Part shown: positions 12,244-23,101 of the stretch, in pieces
Layout: every line of letters begins with the position of its first letter
Numbering within the stretch: position 1 is the first letter of the stretch
Origin: Endotrypanum monterogeii
Taxonomy: Eukaryota; Euglenozoa; Kinetoplastea; Trypanosomatida; Trypanosomatidae
DNA: 64,000 nt
NCBI GenBank assembly: GCA_000333855.2
Contig: KV784177.1
Location: 49,148 to 113,147 of the forward strand
Reading direction: 5' to 3'
The notes under the pieces: generated by a model
The model's input: the letters and a program-made list of their open reading frames with translations, nothing else
What the model was told of the DNA's origin: nothing
The model's database searches: none
Translations under genes and position numbers: made by a program

Positions 12244-13904
12244 TTCACCTCCGCGTGATGTGAGTGATTCTCCAGGAACACTATATCGCCAAGGGCAGCA
12301 ATGTCACACCACTCTGGGGGAGGGGGCTGATCGACGTGGGCGGAAGAACGGAACTGTAGTGGAACGAGGGAAATGGACCACAAGGCGTCAAACAAGCACA
12401 AGGGAAGCAACAAAACGGTCTACAGAAAATAATAAAAAATCAAATGACAGGCAAGCAGTACTTGTCGCGGGACAGAGGAAGAGGAAGAGTGGGAAAAGGA
12501 TAAGGAGAAAGAGCAAGAAGAGTACCCTCAAAATGAAATACACAAACCGAGTGTTAACACACACGAACGCTGCAGAAACACTAAAAGGGATACACACAGA
12601 AATACACACACACACACACACGCGCGCGAAAGAGAGAGACAACGTTAGCGCCTGTGTCCAAATTTGACGGAGGAAGAGGGGGAGGGGGTAGTTAGACAGG
12701 ATGAGGGAGCACGGGGAGGGGCTGGTAGTGGGAAGAGTGTGAAGACTGTGACCACACGAAATACAAAGCGGCTTTCCTTTGAATGTTTCTGGGATGTGTA
12801 GAGCAGCCGAGAGATCTGTAGGACCCTCTCACTCTTTTTTAATGCTTTCTATATCTTATTTTCGGTGAGGATGAGTATGTGTTTCTCTATTTCACCCTCT
12901 AAAAGTGTGTAAATGTGTGTATTTATATTTATATATTTATATTAATATAAATAGACATATAATAATAAAGACGAGCGGTGATCCTTTGGCAGACAACAAC
13001 CACGTGCACAATACACACACACACACACACACAGAGAGAGAGAGTAGCAAGGAAGGAGGGAGAAGGAATTAAATGAAAATGATGCCTGCAAAGAAAGAGC
13101 GAAACCGTGAAACAGAGTGCAAACGCTGTGTACGTACGCGAGCACGACTTCAAGTCGTTGTTCACTACGACTTGTTTTGAAATAAATAAATAAAAAAATG
13201 GTGGATAATCAGGGTTGAAAAAAAAACGAGACAGAAAAGGGAGAGGAGGGAAGGAAAGGGGGGGGAGTAGGCAAAGGAGGGAGGTAATAACGAAGCAAAA
13301 TAGGATGAAGATAGAAAAAATACAGCACCGGTTGGATGACTCGTGTACGCGCGGGGAGTGAGAGTCGAAGGACGCGTAGTTTGTTGAGCACAAGACAATC
13401 CACAAGGGCAATTGCAACGGGAAAAAAAAGCACGTATGGGATAAGTTAGAGTCTGTTGTTTGGGTTAGACTTCTCTACGTCTTCGGTTTCCTCCAAAAAT
13501 TGATATTGTGATACAAAAAAATACGACAATGGAAAAAATTGTGGAAGGAAGTGAAACGTCGACGAAAAAAAAAGCAAACGATCAAATGCAGGGTCGGGAA
13601 AAAAAAATGAGGCCTCACAATGCACACACACGGACAGACGGAAAGGAGAAGTATACTCGACACTAAACAATACGACGAGGGATACCAGAACACCCCCTCC
13701 AAAAAGCACGCAGAAAAGTAAATGAGAGAAGAAACCCGGTAAAAAAAAAAATGTAAAAAGTGCACTGGATAAAAGAAAATAGTGAAGACAAAAAATATAT
13801 ATTTAATAAATATAAATTAAAGATCTGGAGGTAGGGAACAATAGAAGAGTGTATATTTGCTCACAGTGAATTTTACCCGTCAGTGTGGAGACACGCTCCC
13901 AGGG

Positions 13905-14420
13905 AAGCAAGGAAACGTTCAAGAGAGAAGATGCGTGGGGGTGGAGGGGAGGGGAAGGGAGGGGGGGGGGGCAGAGACAGGGTACGGAGGGAAGGGGGTA
14001 ACGAGGGAGAGGGAGGGCAAAACAGTAGACCGTGTAGGAAGCAATACACGTGCAGACACACACACTGATGGACAAAATTGATACGAAACGAAAACAAAAA
14101 AAGTGCGGTGAGGATGCAAGGAAAAAAAAAACAGAGGAAAAGATAACAAAAAATGAACAAAAAAAACCTCAAAAAAGGGGGGATATAGGTGGTAATGAGA
14201 AGGGAGGGAGGGAGGGAGGGAGAGAACGGACGAAGGGATATGCGAGGGAAAAAAGAAGGAGGAAGGAAAGTGAGGGGCAATTGTAGGGAGAAAAGAGGCA
14301 GTGAATACAGCGATGAAAACAAACAAAAAAAGTTCTTGTGACGAATAGAAAGGGAAAAAACTAAAAAAAAAAAAGGAAGGAAGGCAATACTGGAAGGACG
14401 TAAAAAAAAAAAAAGGGGTA
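13905..14420. repeat. purine-rich tract, plus strand
   Basis: Long runs of G and A with GGGA repeats (for example near 14203-14224) leave few pyrimidines on the plus strand. Mirror-symmetric segments of this kind can form triplex (H-DNA) structures. The minus-strand transcript would be a long pyrimidine tract. Confidence 0.75.
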
Positions 14421-14582
14421 CGCGGAAAAGGGCCAACGGAGGAAAATCTGAGAACCAAGAAGGGTTCGTGAGGGAAGGGAAGGGGAACAGAATAATAATA
14501 AAAAAAAAACAGGAAAAAACTGAAGTCTGAAAACACCAGGTCAAACGTCTCAAAAAGGTTGACACCACAGAGACACGCACGA

Positions 14583-14584
<2 letters not shown>

Positions 14585-14616
<32 letters not shown>

Positions 14617-14650
14617 ATATGATGGTAATAATAATAATAATAATAATAAT
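14585..14650. repeat. (CA)n followed by (TAA)n
   Basis: A CA tract to about 14610 is followed, after a short spacer, by about eight TAA units (14626-14650) and an A run. Confidence 0.9.
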
Positions 14651-16205
14651 GATAAAAAAAAAAAAACACTCTCAGGTAACAGAAAATGTACACACTGTGA
14701 ATTCTTTTCTGAGCAGAAAAGACTTTTCAAGAGACTACAGAAAAGGACCACAATGGAGGTCTGTCGATTGTTCCCGACTGCCTCCGCCCTCTTTTTGTTT
14801 TTTAAATTTTGTTTTTGACTTGGCAATCTCTTGATTTCTTTCTGTAGAGGAGATAGATCCCGATAAAGCTAGTTGCGCAGATGGTCACACCTCCGTTAGT
14901 AAGGGGAGGAGGGCGGTTCTGAGAATAATAGGAGAGAAAAAATAGAGAATAAAAAAAAGCAGTTGTCTTTCTCCCGACTTCGTTTTGTATTTCTGAGACG
15001 TCCTGCGAGTGAAGACAGAATGTAAGTGTGTAGATATATATATTTTTGTAGGGGAAAGTACGTGTGTGAGTATTTTGTTGTTGAGGAGTAGCGGGGCAGG
15101 AAAAAGAAATATAGAGAGATCAAAGTCGAGAACACCACTCACTGCCTCTTAAAGTCGTTCTTGACAGAGAACGATAGCAATAGCAAAGTATCCATGCAAC
15201 GTTGTGCCTGCAAAGTCGCGCGGAGAGCGCGTGGATGTGCAGGCTCTCGGTGAATGTAGGTACCCACGCACCCGATCAAAAAAGCGACGTAAACTAGAAA
15301 AGAGGAAAAACAAGGGAGCGATCTTGAATGGAGATCAGGGAGCAGGGTTATATGTATAAATATATATATATAAATATATATGTATATATATATATATGTA
15401 TAAATATATATAAATGAGATCAGTGGACCAATAGAGTGAAGAGGCCACGCGGGAACCAGAGGAGGGGGAGGGTGCTCTGCCAATCTTCGTCTGTTAATTC
15501 TGCTGCTTTTGCGAGGATCGTCTAATGGGGCGTAGGGCAGCTGGTAAATATACTTCACGTGAACCTCTGATAGTTGACGTTGCGCACCAGTAAGCGGGGT
15601 AAAAAACACATGTGTGGGAGAAGAGGGAGTGGGGGAGAACAAAACAGCAGGGGCACTGTACACTCGAAGAAGGGGATGAGGCATCGGTGAAACCTCAGCA
15701 CTTGATGGGCAGCAGAACAGAGGCCCCCCAAAAAAAAACTAGTCCCCTATAGGTACTATAATAGTACATGTTGTTCCAGCGACGAAGCAATGCTGCACTT
15801 GCTGGTGCCTCTCAAAGTCTTTCCCTTTATTTCCTTGCTTATGAAACAGTGTTTGTTGTTATGGGTGACGATATTCATGTGCACTCGCTGATCTATATAT
15901 ATTCATCTCTCTCTCCATATCATATAGAGGTAGAGAGCGAGGGGGGAGGGGGGGTCACCTCCATAATTTTTGGCATCTACACACACACAAACACACACAC
16001 GTAAGTATTGACGTTTCCGTTTCGCCTGATACCACCCACATCAGCATTCGAAAGGAGGCCTCGCGCTCCCGTACGATGTGCTTCAATATCCAGCAGGAGG
16101 CACAGACGCGATCGTTTGCACCTCACCCCAGGACCGAAGGAGAGGCGGAGAGGAGGAGTGGGGGGGGGATCGACCGGAGAATGCGTTCGATAAAAAAGAT
16201 GACAA

Positions 16206-17570
16206 TCACACGTCCATCAGAATATCTGTTATACAGAGTTCACCCTTGTTGGAGTTGTCCTCCAAATCCCTCTCAGGGGCATCGGAGTCACTGTTGGTCA
16301 CCATATACAGTCGCAGAGCCTCCCAGACAGTATTATAAAAATCCATGACGTCTAGCGAGGGCGAGTCGTTGATGTAGCTAAATCGCTGAACAAGATCACC
16401 AACTGCGTCGTCAATATTCATGTCCACTGCCCTCACTGAGCCAGTTTCATAGTGATAAGCCTGGATAGCACGCCACACGGATTCCACCGTTTCGCTTCTC
16501 ATCACCGCAGCCGTGACTAGAACTTCAAAAACATAACCCTCCACAACAAGGCGCTTCGCATACGCGACATCGTAAGCTGTGGCGGACTCCTTCGACAGCT
16601 GACGGCTATGAGCATTGAAGACAAGGCAGATGGCTTCGTCTTGTCGAGGTACAGCTGTGCTTTCGGCACCTAGAGTGCTGTTGGTTGACGATGCAGGATC
16701 GAGCACAAAAAGATTCTCTGTAGCGCTTCGATCTCGCAGAGGACGGCGGGCGGGTTTGCCGCTGCGCCTCTGAGGACAGTGCTCCACTCCGACCTGTACC
16801 GTCATGTTTCTAAGTACCACTGTCGTCACACGAATCGGCTCTGTGTACTGCTGCGGGTAAAAAAAAATGCGGACGAAAGGAAAGAGCGCCTGGTCCATGT
16901 ACAGAGGCCCCTTTACCCGGAAGCGTGGCGCTGACGTGTCATGAGTTGATGACCTGGGGGATCGGCCAGTGGTGTTTCGTGAGGCGGAGCGGTCCCTCGT
17001 AGCCTCTTCACTACCCTGGACAGATTTGTTTTCATCGCCCTCGGCAAGACTGCGAGGTGTCACCGAAACACACGCCTCTGTGGCGTCACCCCATGGCGTT
17101 TCCGGTACAGGAGGCCAATCAGTGCGCGCTTTCGCGTCCATGCGCATTACTAGGCAAAATTTCGAGTCAATCATCCACGACTGATTGATCAATGCATACT
17201 CACTGCAGCTGCCATCGCTAAGGCTACCGGGTTTTGCATAAAATGGAAAGACTCCAAGATCTATGGTCACCTTCAGCAAGCTGCCGCCACTTGTCGCGAA
17301 CTGCACAGCGTCGTTACCGACCCCGTCTTCGTGGAGGGGGTAACTGGAGAGATGATGCGGTGTCGAGTGAAAGGCTCCCAAGGGGCGTCCACTTTCTTTG
17401 TCGATGCGTCGCAACCGGAGGCTTAGCTTCACAGGGAGTTCCTCCGCGAGGGAGTTACTGCACTCTGCCACTGTTTCCATCTCCCGAAGGAGATCCATGA
17501 AAAGACTTAAGCTCCGCCCGGCATACACGGCTTTGACATTCACAGCGTCACTAAGGTGGACATTGGCCAT
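16206..17570 (-). CDS. conserved-looking protein of unknown function, 454 residues
   Basis: I do not recognise this protein. It begins MANVHLSDAVN at the ATG of 17570. The open frame continues upstream to a TTG at 17738, but that stretch crosses a pyrimidine tract and an AG at 17607-17606, so it should be removed by trans-splicing. That leaves a 35-base 5' leader. The upstream stretch would also encode a Phe/Leu-rich segment that could be mistaken for a signal peptide. Residues about 1-150 look folded, 170-220 are Ser/Thr/Arg-rich and probably disordered, and a second folded part runs to the acidic C-terminus. No transmembrane segment or catalytic motif is evident. It sits between the SGKS-module gene and the zinc-finger gene. 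Confidence 0.85.
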   Translation of the reverse strand: MANVHLSDAVNVKAVYAGRSLSLFMDLLREMETVAECSNSLAEELPVKLSLRLRRIDKESGRPLGAFHSTPHHLSSYPLHEDGVGNDAVQFATSGGSLLKVTIDLGVFPFYAKPGSLSDGSCSEYALINQSWMIDSKFCLVMRMDAKARTDWPPVPETPWGDATEACVSVTPRSLAEGDENKSVQGSEEATRDRSASRNTTGRSPRSSTHDTSAPRFRVKGPLYMDQALFPFVRIFFYPQQYTEPIRVTTVVLRNMTVQVGVEHCPQRRSGKPARRPLRDRSATENLFVLDPASSTNSTLGAESTAVPRQDEAICLVFNAHSRQLSKESATAYDVAYAKRLVVEGYVFEVLVTAAVMRSETVESVWRAIQAYHYETGSVRAVDMNIDDAVGDLVQRFSYINDSPSLDVMDFYNTVWEALRLYMVTNSDSDAPERDLEDNSNKGELCITDILMDV

Positions 17571-17605
17571 TATCTCGCACAAGGCAGTCGAACACAGAAG
17601 TGGCC

Positions 17606-17636
17606 CTACACACAAGGGAAAAAAAAAGCAGGGGAG
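17606..17636 (-). promoter_or_regulatory. predicted spliced-leader acceptor of the 454-residue gene
   Basis: Read on the minus strand, a C/T-rich tract with nine T in a row ends in TGTGTAG (AG at 17607-17606), 35 bases before the ATG. It decides the start codon, because the longer open frame begins upstream of it. Confidence 0.7.
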
Positions 17637-17759
17637 ATTTATTCGGTGCAACAAAAAGAAAAGAAGTGCAAACAGTCTTTTCTTTGTATGGTTGTGATGA
17701 TTGCGTGTCACTGCGTGTGCTTTTCTAGAAGTTTTCAACTCTGTAGCAGAGACTGATCG

Positions 17760-17794
<35 letters not shown>

Positions 17795-18434
17795 GTATAT
17801 ATTTACATATTTATTTGTATGTTGGGGAGGGGTGAGGGTGGAAGAAAGGGAGAAAGGTGGGGGACGCAATTCCTCAAAAAGAGCACATAGAATCATGTCA
17901 AGGCTCGACAAGCGTGCCAAAGTTACTTCATGTCCGTATGTCCGGAAAAAAACCGCAGTCCAGCGCTGCGACCTTGTTGCTTGCTATGGGACCGTCTCTC
18001 GGTCGGCAGAAAAAGCTGTAAGGCGGCGAACCCTTTCACGATGGCCTAGAGCGCAGCCAACAAGTCAAAAGAACTGTATGAGAAGAAATTCAGCAAAAGC
18101 AGCTCCAGCTTTCTTCTTTGGAAGACGATGGCGTGAGGGGAGGATGGGTGAAGCGGGACGAGTGGCCGAGGATCCCGTGGGGGCAGAGAGAAAATGAGAC
18201 AATTGCCCAAGAAGAAGGGTGAAGCAGAGACCTCCAGGCACAAGCCGTCCACTCCACTCCACTCCACTCCACTCCACCCCTCCCTTCTCTGCAGCACTAT
18301 TTTCAACTGTTTATGTTAAAAAAAAAAAAAAAACTGAACAATACAACGTTGGGAGAAATGAGACAAAAAGCCGAGAAACAATGCACTAGGTCCCAGCTGC
18401 ATGAACAAGCACCTCCAGCTTTCATGTGAGCACA
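17637..18434. other. intergenic, with (TA)n and (ACTCC)n
   Basis: It holds a (TA)n tract at 17762-17792 about 190 bases upstream of the 454-residue gene, and about five ACTCC units at 18249-18277. No ORF is convincing. It should contain the 3' UTR of the SGKS-module gene. Confidence 0.8.
18249..18277. repeat. (ACTCC)n pentamer repeat
   Basis: Five to six tandem ACTCC units on the plus strand, which read GGAGT in the transcript. It lies about 160 bases past the stop of the gene at 18435, so it is probably in its 3' UTR. Confidence 0.9.
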
Positions 18435-19712
18435 TTAAACAGCTGCCGCCTGCATAAAGGAGACAACAGCCTCCTTAATATTGAATTTTACTCCCTCCTT
18501 CATGGCCTCGCCCAGACCCAGTTCACTCATTACTTCGTTCAAGACATCTTTGAATGTGATACTCGGCAGCTGCGCTTTCGGCTTAGATTCTAAAACCCTG
18601 TGCACGGCAGCTGTAATCTCTGCCTCAGTGAGAGGCGGGGCGGGGCGGTAGACGTTCAGGCTGAGCCGACAGACAACGTCACCATCCGCATTGAGGATGT
18701 GCTGGAAGCCTCCTGTCGTGGCAACTGTCAGGGACTTGCCAGAGGAGGTCCGGCCAAAACTCAAAGTAGGGTCAAACCTTACCTCGATCGTGTACGCGTC
18801 ACTGCTCCCCGTGGACGGCATCGCTGCCTGTGTATCAGAAGGCGAAACTGGAGTGCATGCCACTGTCATGTTGCGCAGCTTTTTATTCTTTCCCTCTTCC
18901 AGCGGCGAGTTTCCCAGATTTTCTTGTGTTACGCTTCTCGAGGGCAGCGTTGGGACTGGCGAGTTGACATGCGCCGAACTGTTTTCCACCTCATCTTTTG
19001 CCGACCTCTCCGTGCGTGCGCGCTTTGCGTTAGGTGCTGACACAAACATCGTCATCTTGAGCTCTCCCAGGCTGCAGGAGGGGAGCGATACTGTGCGGGT
19101 GTTCGCCATCACCTCTGCGCGGTAGGTGTACGAGATATGTATTTCCTTAGGTGATGTGTATGACAGAAGAAATCCGCCCTCTAGGTGCTGTGACTGTCCT
19201 ACCTGAAGTTCATCTTCTGGACCGTTGACCGAGGTCAGCTGCAACGCGTCAAATGTTTTGTTTACCGGGTAGTAGCAGTTCAACCCACAGCTCAGCCCGG
19301 TGGCACCAATCAGTTTGTTGCCACTTGTGGTAGCCAGCAGAATCGACTTTCCTGAAGCACCGAGACGCCCCTTGTTGGCCCCCAAGTCGATGCGAATGCA
19401 CAGAGTCACCCCATCCTCCTCGATGCGCCACTGACACCCGGCTCCGATGTCTGTGAAAGAGGAGGTTTGTAGGGCTCCAATTGCCTCGCTGGAGAGGTCA
19501 CGTTTATCAATAGACTTGGTGAAGATGTTGAGACCCAAAAATGCGCCAGACTTACCCAGTGGCTTATTCCCGCAGCTGCTGCTGATCAGCACGGATTTAC
19601 CCGAGGAGCTTTGTCCGCAATCCTTACTGAGGTCACAGTAGAGGAACAGCACCGAATCTGCCGCCGCCATCTGGAGGTTCTTCGAAGCTGGAATATCGAG
19701 TCTTTCAGACAT
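18435..19712 (-). CDS. protein with three SGKS modules and a DEK-C-like end
   Basis: This 425-residue protein carries the same module three times: about residues 20-64, 101-149 and 305-357. Each has a hydrophobic strand, an Asp, the core (S/A)SGKS (36-40, 119-123, 323-327), then a V/I/L-rich strand with T/S and G, and ends in a G/L-S-x-LN-x-Y/F-like strand. The SGKS core looks like a Walker A fragment, but the preceding GxxxxG is not typical, so nucleotide binding should not be assumed. Residues 225-300 are a basic and Ser-rich linker with a likely nuclear signal at NAKRARTER. Residues 361-421 (LTEAEITAAV to SFM) have the helical pattern of the DEK C-terminal domain, which binds DNA in known members. 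I infer a nuclear role; the specific function is unknown. Confidence 0.85.
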   Translation of the reverse strand: MSERLDIPASKNLQMAAADSVLFLYCDLSKDCGQSSSGKSVLISSSCGNKPLGKSGAFLGLNIFTKSIDKRDLSSEAIGALQTSSFTDIGAGCQWRIEEDGVTLCIRIDLGANKGRLGASGKSILLATTSGNKLIGATGLSCGLNCYYPVNKTFDALQLTSVNGPEDELQVGQSQHLEGGFLLSYTSPKEIHISYTYRAEVMANTRTVSLPSCSLGELKMTMFVSAPNAKRARTERSAKDEVENSSAHVNSPVPTLPSRSVTQENLGNSPLEEGKNKKLRNMTVACTPVSPSDTQAAMPSTGSSDAYTIEVRFDPTLSFGRTSSGKSLTVATTGGFQHILNADGDVVCRLSLNVYRPAPPLTEAEITAAVHRVLESKPKAQLPSITFKDVLNEVMSELGLGEAMKEGVKFNIKEAVVSFMQAAAV

Positions 19713-19740
19713 TTTGGGGTCAATTCAGTTTGTCTTTCCG

Positions 19741-19777
19741 CTCAAGTAGAGGCGAAATCCAGAAAAAAACAAAAATA
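19741..19777 (-). promoter_or_regulatory. predicted spliced-leader acceptor of the SGKS-module gene
   Basis: On the minus strand a T-rich tract runs into CTACTTGAG, with the AG at 19742-19741. This gives a 28-base leader before the ATG at 19712. Confidence 0.65.
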
Positions 19778-20701
19778 CAGATACTGCTACGACACAAAAG
19801 TGCAGAAGGGAGGGGGGAGGGGCAGTACTGGTTGCAGTGTTGTCTCTGTCTCTCGCTTACCACTTTGCTCGCCAATCCGGAAAATTTAAAAGCCTCTGCC
19901 GGTGCAGTCAGCAAAACGAATCGGAGGATAGGTGATAACATTTATTCGAGTGGAAGTGGTGTTGTGGAGCAGCGTATGGAAGCAGGAGGACGGCAAAGGG
20001 GAGGGCATTTAAGAAAGGAAAAAAAATTGCTTTGCTGACAGGAAGGAAATAATCCTGGAGTTGTAGCACAGAAATGGAAATAAAAGGGCCTTAGGTGCAC
20101 GAGAGAAATATACTCCCGATGCATAATCAGTCAAGAAACAGCGCAATTTTCTCACCAAGGAAGGTGAGAGCATATATATATATATTTTTAAAGTTTGATT
20201 TCCGACAGTCGAGCTTCCAGCCCACCACCACTAGCACCACGCACATATCTGCACACCTGTTTATTGACAGCGACTTCAGCCTCTGTTGCGTGCACTTGTT
20301 GTCAAACGCCATGAAGAAAAAAAAAAAAGGTTCCGTTCCGGCCGAGTGAAAGGAGAGGTTATTAGGTAAAAAGAGAGGCAAAAAAGACTCAAGGGAATGC
20401 GTCACCCCGGAGCAGGGGCAGGGGAGATCCCCACTCATCAGTGGCCACAGACTGGTCCTCGACTATACATCTGCTCCCCATCCTCATCGGAAGAAATGGA
20501 GTGTCATTACACATACATACATGCATATATCTATACCTATATATATATATATATATAGGTATAGATAAATGAAAGCAAACAAAATGAAAATGGGGTACAG
20601 ATGGGATTTTTTTTTTCAGGTTGAGGGTATAGGTATTGGGGAACAAAACCTAAGAAGCGCTGACCAATGATGACATCAAACGGACTGCTGTGTCTCCTCG
20701 G
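19778..20701. other. intergenic with a long TA palindrome
   Basis: No supported gene. It contains a TA tract near 20172-20184 and the perfect palindrome annotated separately. It must include the 3' UTR of the 799-residue gene. Confidence 0.8.
20528..20567. repeat. 40-bp perfect palindrome
   Basis: TA repeats are flanked by inverted arms tatctataccta and taggtatagata. Unlike plain (TA)n, the non-TA arms match exactly, so this is a real palindrome able to form a hairpin or cruciform. It lies about 135 bases past the stop of the 799-residue gene. Confidence 0.9.
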
Positions 20702-23101
20702 CTACTTCATTCGTAGCCCTGTAGAGGGCCGGCAATACTCTTGCATACATGAAGAAAGGTCAGTAGTGAAATCGCTCACATGTGGCGCCGCCGCCGGCGT
20801 ATTTGCCCACACAACCGCGTCGACGAGGGTGGACTGACTGGCACAAATATGCGCTTCGGCTGCCACCTGCTGTGCAGTGCAGCTCACCGCAAGCGTGCTG
20901 GGGACGCCCAAATCAGAGAAGATTCCTGACAGAAGAGAGTTTCCACCCACCGCGTTCGATGATAAACCACCCTGCCGAGGCAAAACTGCAAATGAAAGAA
21001 AAACGTCGACGGGGGGTGTGGAATCAGTCGCAATCATCTTTGGTTCTGGAAAGCACCAGCCCGCTGCGGAATCATCTTCCCGTGACGAGCGTACTGGGGA
21101 AGTTGCGTGCCAAATGAGGTTCAAGGTGGCCGCTACCTGCGTCGCCGCTTCATCCTCGAGACTGCGCTGGGCATCAAGTGAGAAAAGTCTGGGCGGCGCT
21201 GCGAGAACTTCGTAGAAGTGTTTCACGGCAGGCGTGTTCATCGCAATCAAAGATGGAGCTCCGCCTCGCGGTGGCTGTACCGCGATAACGATACGTGGCC
21301 AACGTCTGATAGTACTGCTAGGAAAAGGGGGGTGCTCTTGTCGCTTCCATCGTGCAGTGACTCGTAGAATACAGATGCAGAAATCCTTCAGGGTGCACGC
21401 GCATCTTAGGACGTCGGGAAGGGGATGTTGCGCTTCTCCGCGGTTCCATACCGGTCCAGGGTACGGTCTCAGTGGCACACGGTGCTTCTCTGGAAGCCAC
21501 AACTCCAATTGCTCGACATTTCCACGGGTATCGACTGGTATGCTCACGTCCAGGGACCCATACATCCCCTTCTGACCCGTAGCTCGGTGATCAGTGTTTT
21601 CTGGCGAGTCTCCGCTCTCGGGAGTGGCTTCTTCGCTGGAAGTTAACTCTGTGTGCGCCACAGCTGTGGGTTGTGCCAAAGCGTTCTTCACCCATTCTAT
21701 GCCAGCCTGCAAAGACACGGCCATTGCTTGAAGTCGCATCGTCCACTGCTCTGGATGGTCGAGAGACACCTCCAGAGAACACACACTGTGAAGCCACTGC
21801 GAGACCTCTGCGGATTTGTTGCCAGAGCAGTCCGATTCACATGGCGTGTTGTCGACTCTCAAGACAAGCGTGCACAGACCCGTCTCTAACGAGTCCAACG
21901 TGTACGCGTTTACCTCACTCGACACGCGCAGACGTCGACGAACGTCGAAGGCGACTTCGTCGACCAAAGATGTCATGTGCGCGAAGAAGTTCTTCAGATT
22001 TTTCGTGTCCTGCTGAACCTCAGGAGATACGTTTGGGAGAACATCTGTTTTATCGAGGGAGAGGTAGTGCGAGTACAGCAGCTCCAGATCTGCCGCTAGG
22101 GAAGCTACACTGCGCAAGTGTCTTTTCCGTCTATCCATGACACAAAGCTTGTAGAACTCTTGGCCGATGCAGACGTTTATGTGCACTGCATCTACGGAGG
22201 AAAAGAGAGTGAAGGCGTCGTCTCGGTGCGGCGGACAATCTTTTAAATTCACGTTAGTTCTCAGTCCGCGGCTGGACACGGCGCTCTTGGCGGCCGAGCC
22301 CTCCGAGTCTTCTTTGAGTTCTGTTTCGCCACTGGTGCTTCGGCCAGACGGCTCCGCCATTCCAAACGTGACATCTTTCTGCTCCACACAAGGCCCCTCA
22401 AACCTTCTGTTGTACACGGAAGAGCCGAGTAGAGAGGTGAGCACGCGCCACGGCACTCTTCCATCTGCTTCGTTCTCTGCTGTTTGTGGCTGCTTGTTGC
22501 AGGAACGCAGGTGCGATGCGAGGAGGTGATGGAGCACCGTAGCAATTTGTCGGATAGCGCACCCTTGATGTGGACTCGAGTTGACCGAAGAAGCAGATAC
22601 CATATGTCGAGTGTTTATGTGAATGACATGATGAGGGTACTGTAGGGGAGAGGCCCGGTTAGCTGAGATGTAATCCAGCCACTCCCTGTAGAGTTCGTTG
22701 CGAACTCTTGGGAGGTCGTAGGAGGGGACGCTCAGGTTGTGTAAGGGAGGACCGTTTTCGGGTATCGCTGCCACCGTTTCTAGACAGGCGTGTATCCCGC
22801 GTTCGGTTTCCGTGATCAAAAACGTCGACTGCTTGGAGTCAGTGGCTTTATCTCCTGTGTGTTGTTCAACGCCCTCCCCTGTAGAGCTAAGGGTATACGC
22901 CCCGCTAAGACGGCCACAAATCACATTGGCGGCCGCAGTGAAAACGGTAGGTTCATTGCTTTTGTTCACAGATGCATCGTAGGGCCAAATTGTGTTGTGC
23001 GCGGCAGAAAGAAACGGACTCTGAAGGTTCGCTATCCCGACAGGAGCCTCGCTATTGAGTCGGTCCTTGGTGAAGCTTTTTTTTTTCGAGCTGGACGCCA
23101 T
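20702..23101 (-). CDS. protein of unknown function, 799 residues
   Basis: I do not recognise this protein. It starts MASSSKKKS at an ATG, is soluble with no transmembrane segment or signal peptide, and has normal composition throughout. Residues about 130-215 and 290-460 look folded. The second includes a helical stretch, ADLELLYSHYLSLDK, followed by a region with DEVAFDVRRRLR. Ser/Thr/Glu-rich linkers occur near 235-280 and 490-520. A third folded region follows, and the end is an Ala-rich segment with a C-terminal SCMQEYCRPSTGLRMK. Several AG dinucleotides follow a pyrimidine stretch just upstream, so the exact acceptor is unclear. Its length and composition argue strongly for a real gene. 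Confidence 0.9.
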   Translation of the reverse strand: MASSSKKKSFTKDRLNSEAPVGIANLQSPFLSAAHNTIWPYDASVNKSNEPTVFTAAANVICGRLSGAYTLSSTGEGVEQHTGDKATDSKQSTFLITETERGIHACLETVAAIPENGPPLHNLSVPSYDLPRVRNELYREWLDYISANRASPLQYPHHVIHINTRHMVSASSVNSSPHQGCAIRQIATVLHHLLASHLRSCNKQPQTAENEADGRVPWRVLTSLLGSSVYNRRFEGPCVEQKDVTFGMAEPSGRSTSGETELKEDSEGSAAKSAVSSRGLRTNVNLKDCPPHRDDAFTLFSSVDAVHINVCIGQEFYKLCVMDRRKRHLRSVASLAADLELLYSHYLSLDKTDVLPNVSPEVQQDTKNLKNFFAHMTSLVDEVAFDVRRRLRVSSEVNAYTLDSLETGLCTLVLRVDNTPCESDCSGNKSAEVSQWLHSVCSLEVSLDHPEQWTMRLQAMAVSLQAGIEWVKNALAQPTAVAHTELTSSEEATPESGDSPENTDHRATGQKGMYGSLDVSIPVDTRGNVEQLELWLPEKHRVPLRPYPGPVWNRGEAQHPLPDVLRCACTLKDFCICILRVTARWKRQEHPPFPSSTIRRWPRIVIAVQPPRGGAPSLIAMNTPAVKHFYEVLAAPPRLFSLDAQRSLEDEAATQVAATLNLIWHATSPVRSSREDDSAAGWCFPEPKMIATDSTPPVDVFLSFAVLPRQGGLSSNAVGGNSLLSGIFSDLGVPSTLAVSCTAQQVAAEAHICASQSTLVDAVVWANTPAAAPHVSDFTTDLSSCMQEYCRPSTGLRMK

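Larger units (their letters stand above)
12244..16205. other. gene-free intergenic block
   Basis: This block is simple-repeat DNA. It has (CA)n at 12603-12620, 13013-13033 and 14585-14610, TA-rich DNA at 12919-12965 and 15359-15417, and a nearly all-purine plus strand from about 13905 to 14420. A protein-like 181-codon minus-strand ORF at 15684-15139 is interrupted by an in-frame TA tract and is discussed as a finding. Nothing else is supported. Confidence 0.7.

Noticed and set aside
17571..17738. Hydrophobic N-terminal extension of the 454-residue protein that looks like a signal peptide
   Set aside because: It begins at TTG and is translated from the pyrimidine tract of the acceptor.
18435..19712. 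SGKS read as a Walker A nucleotide-binding loop
   Set aside because: The glycine pattern before it is wrong, there is no Walker B, and the motif recurs in three beta-rich modules.
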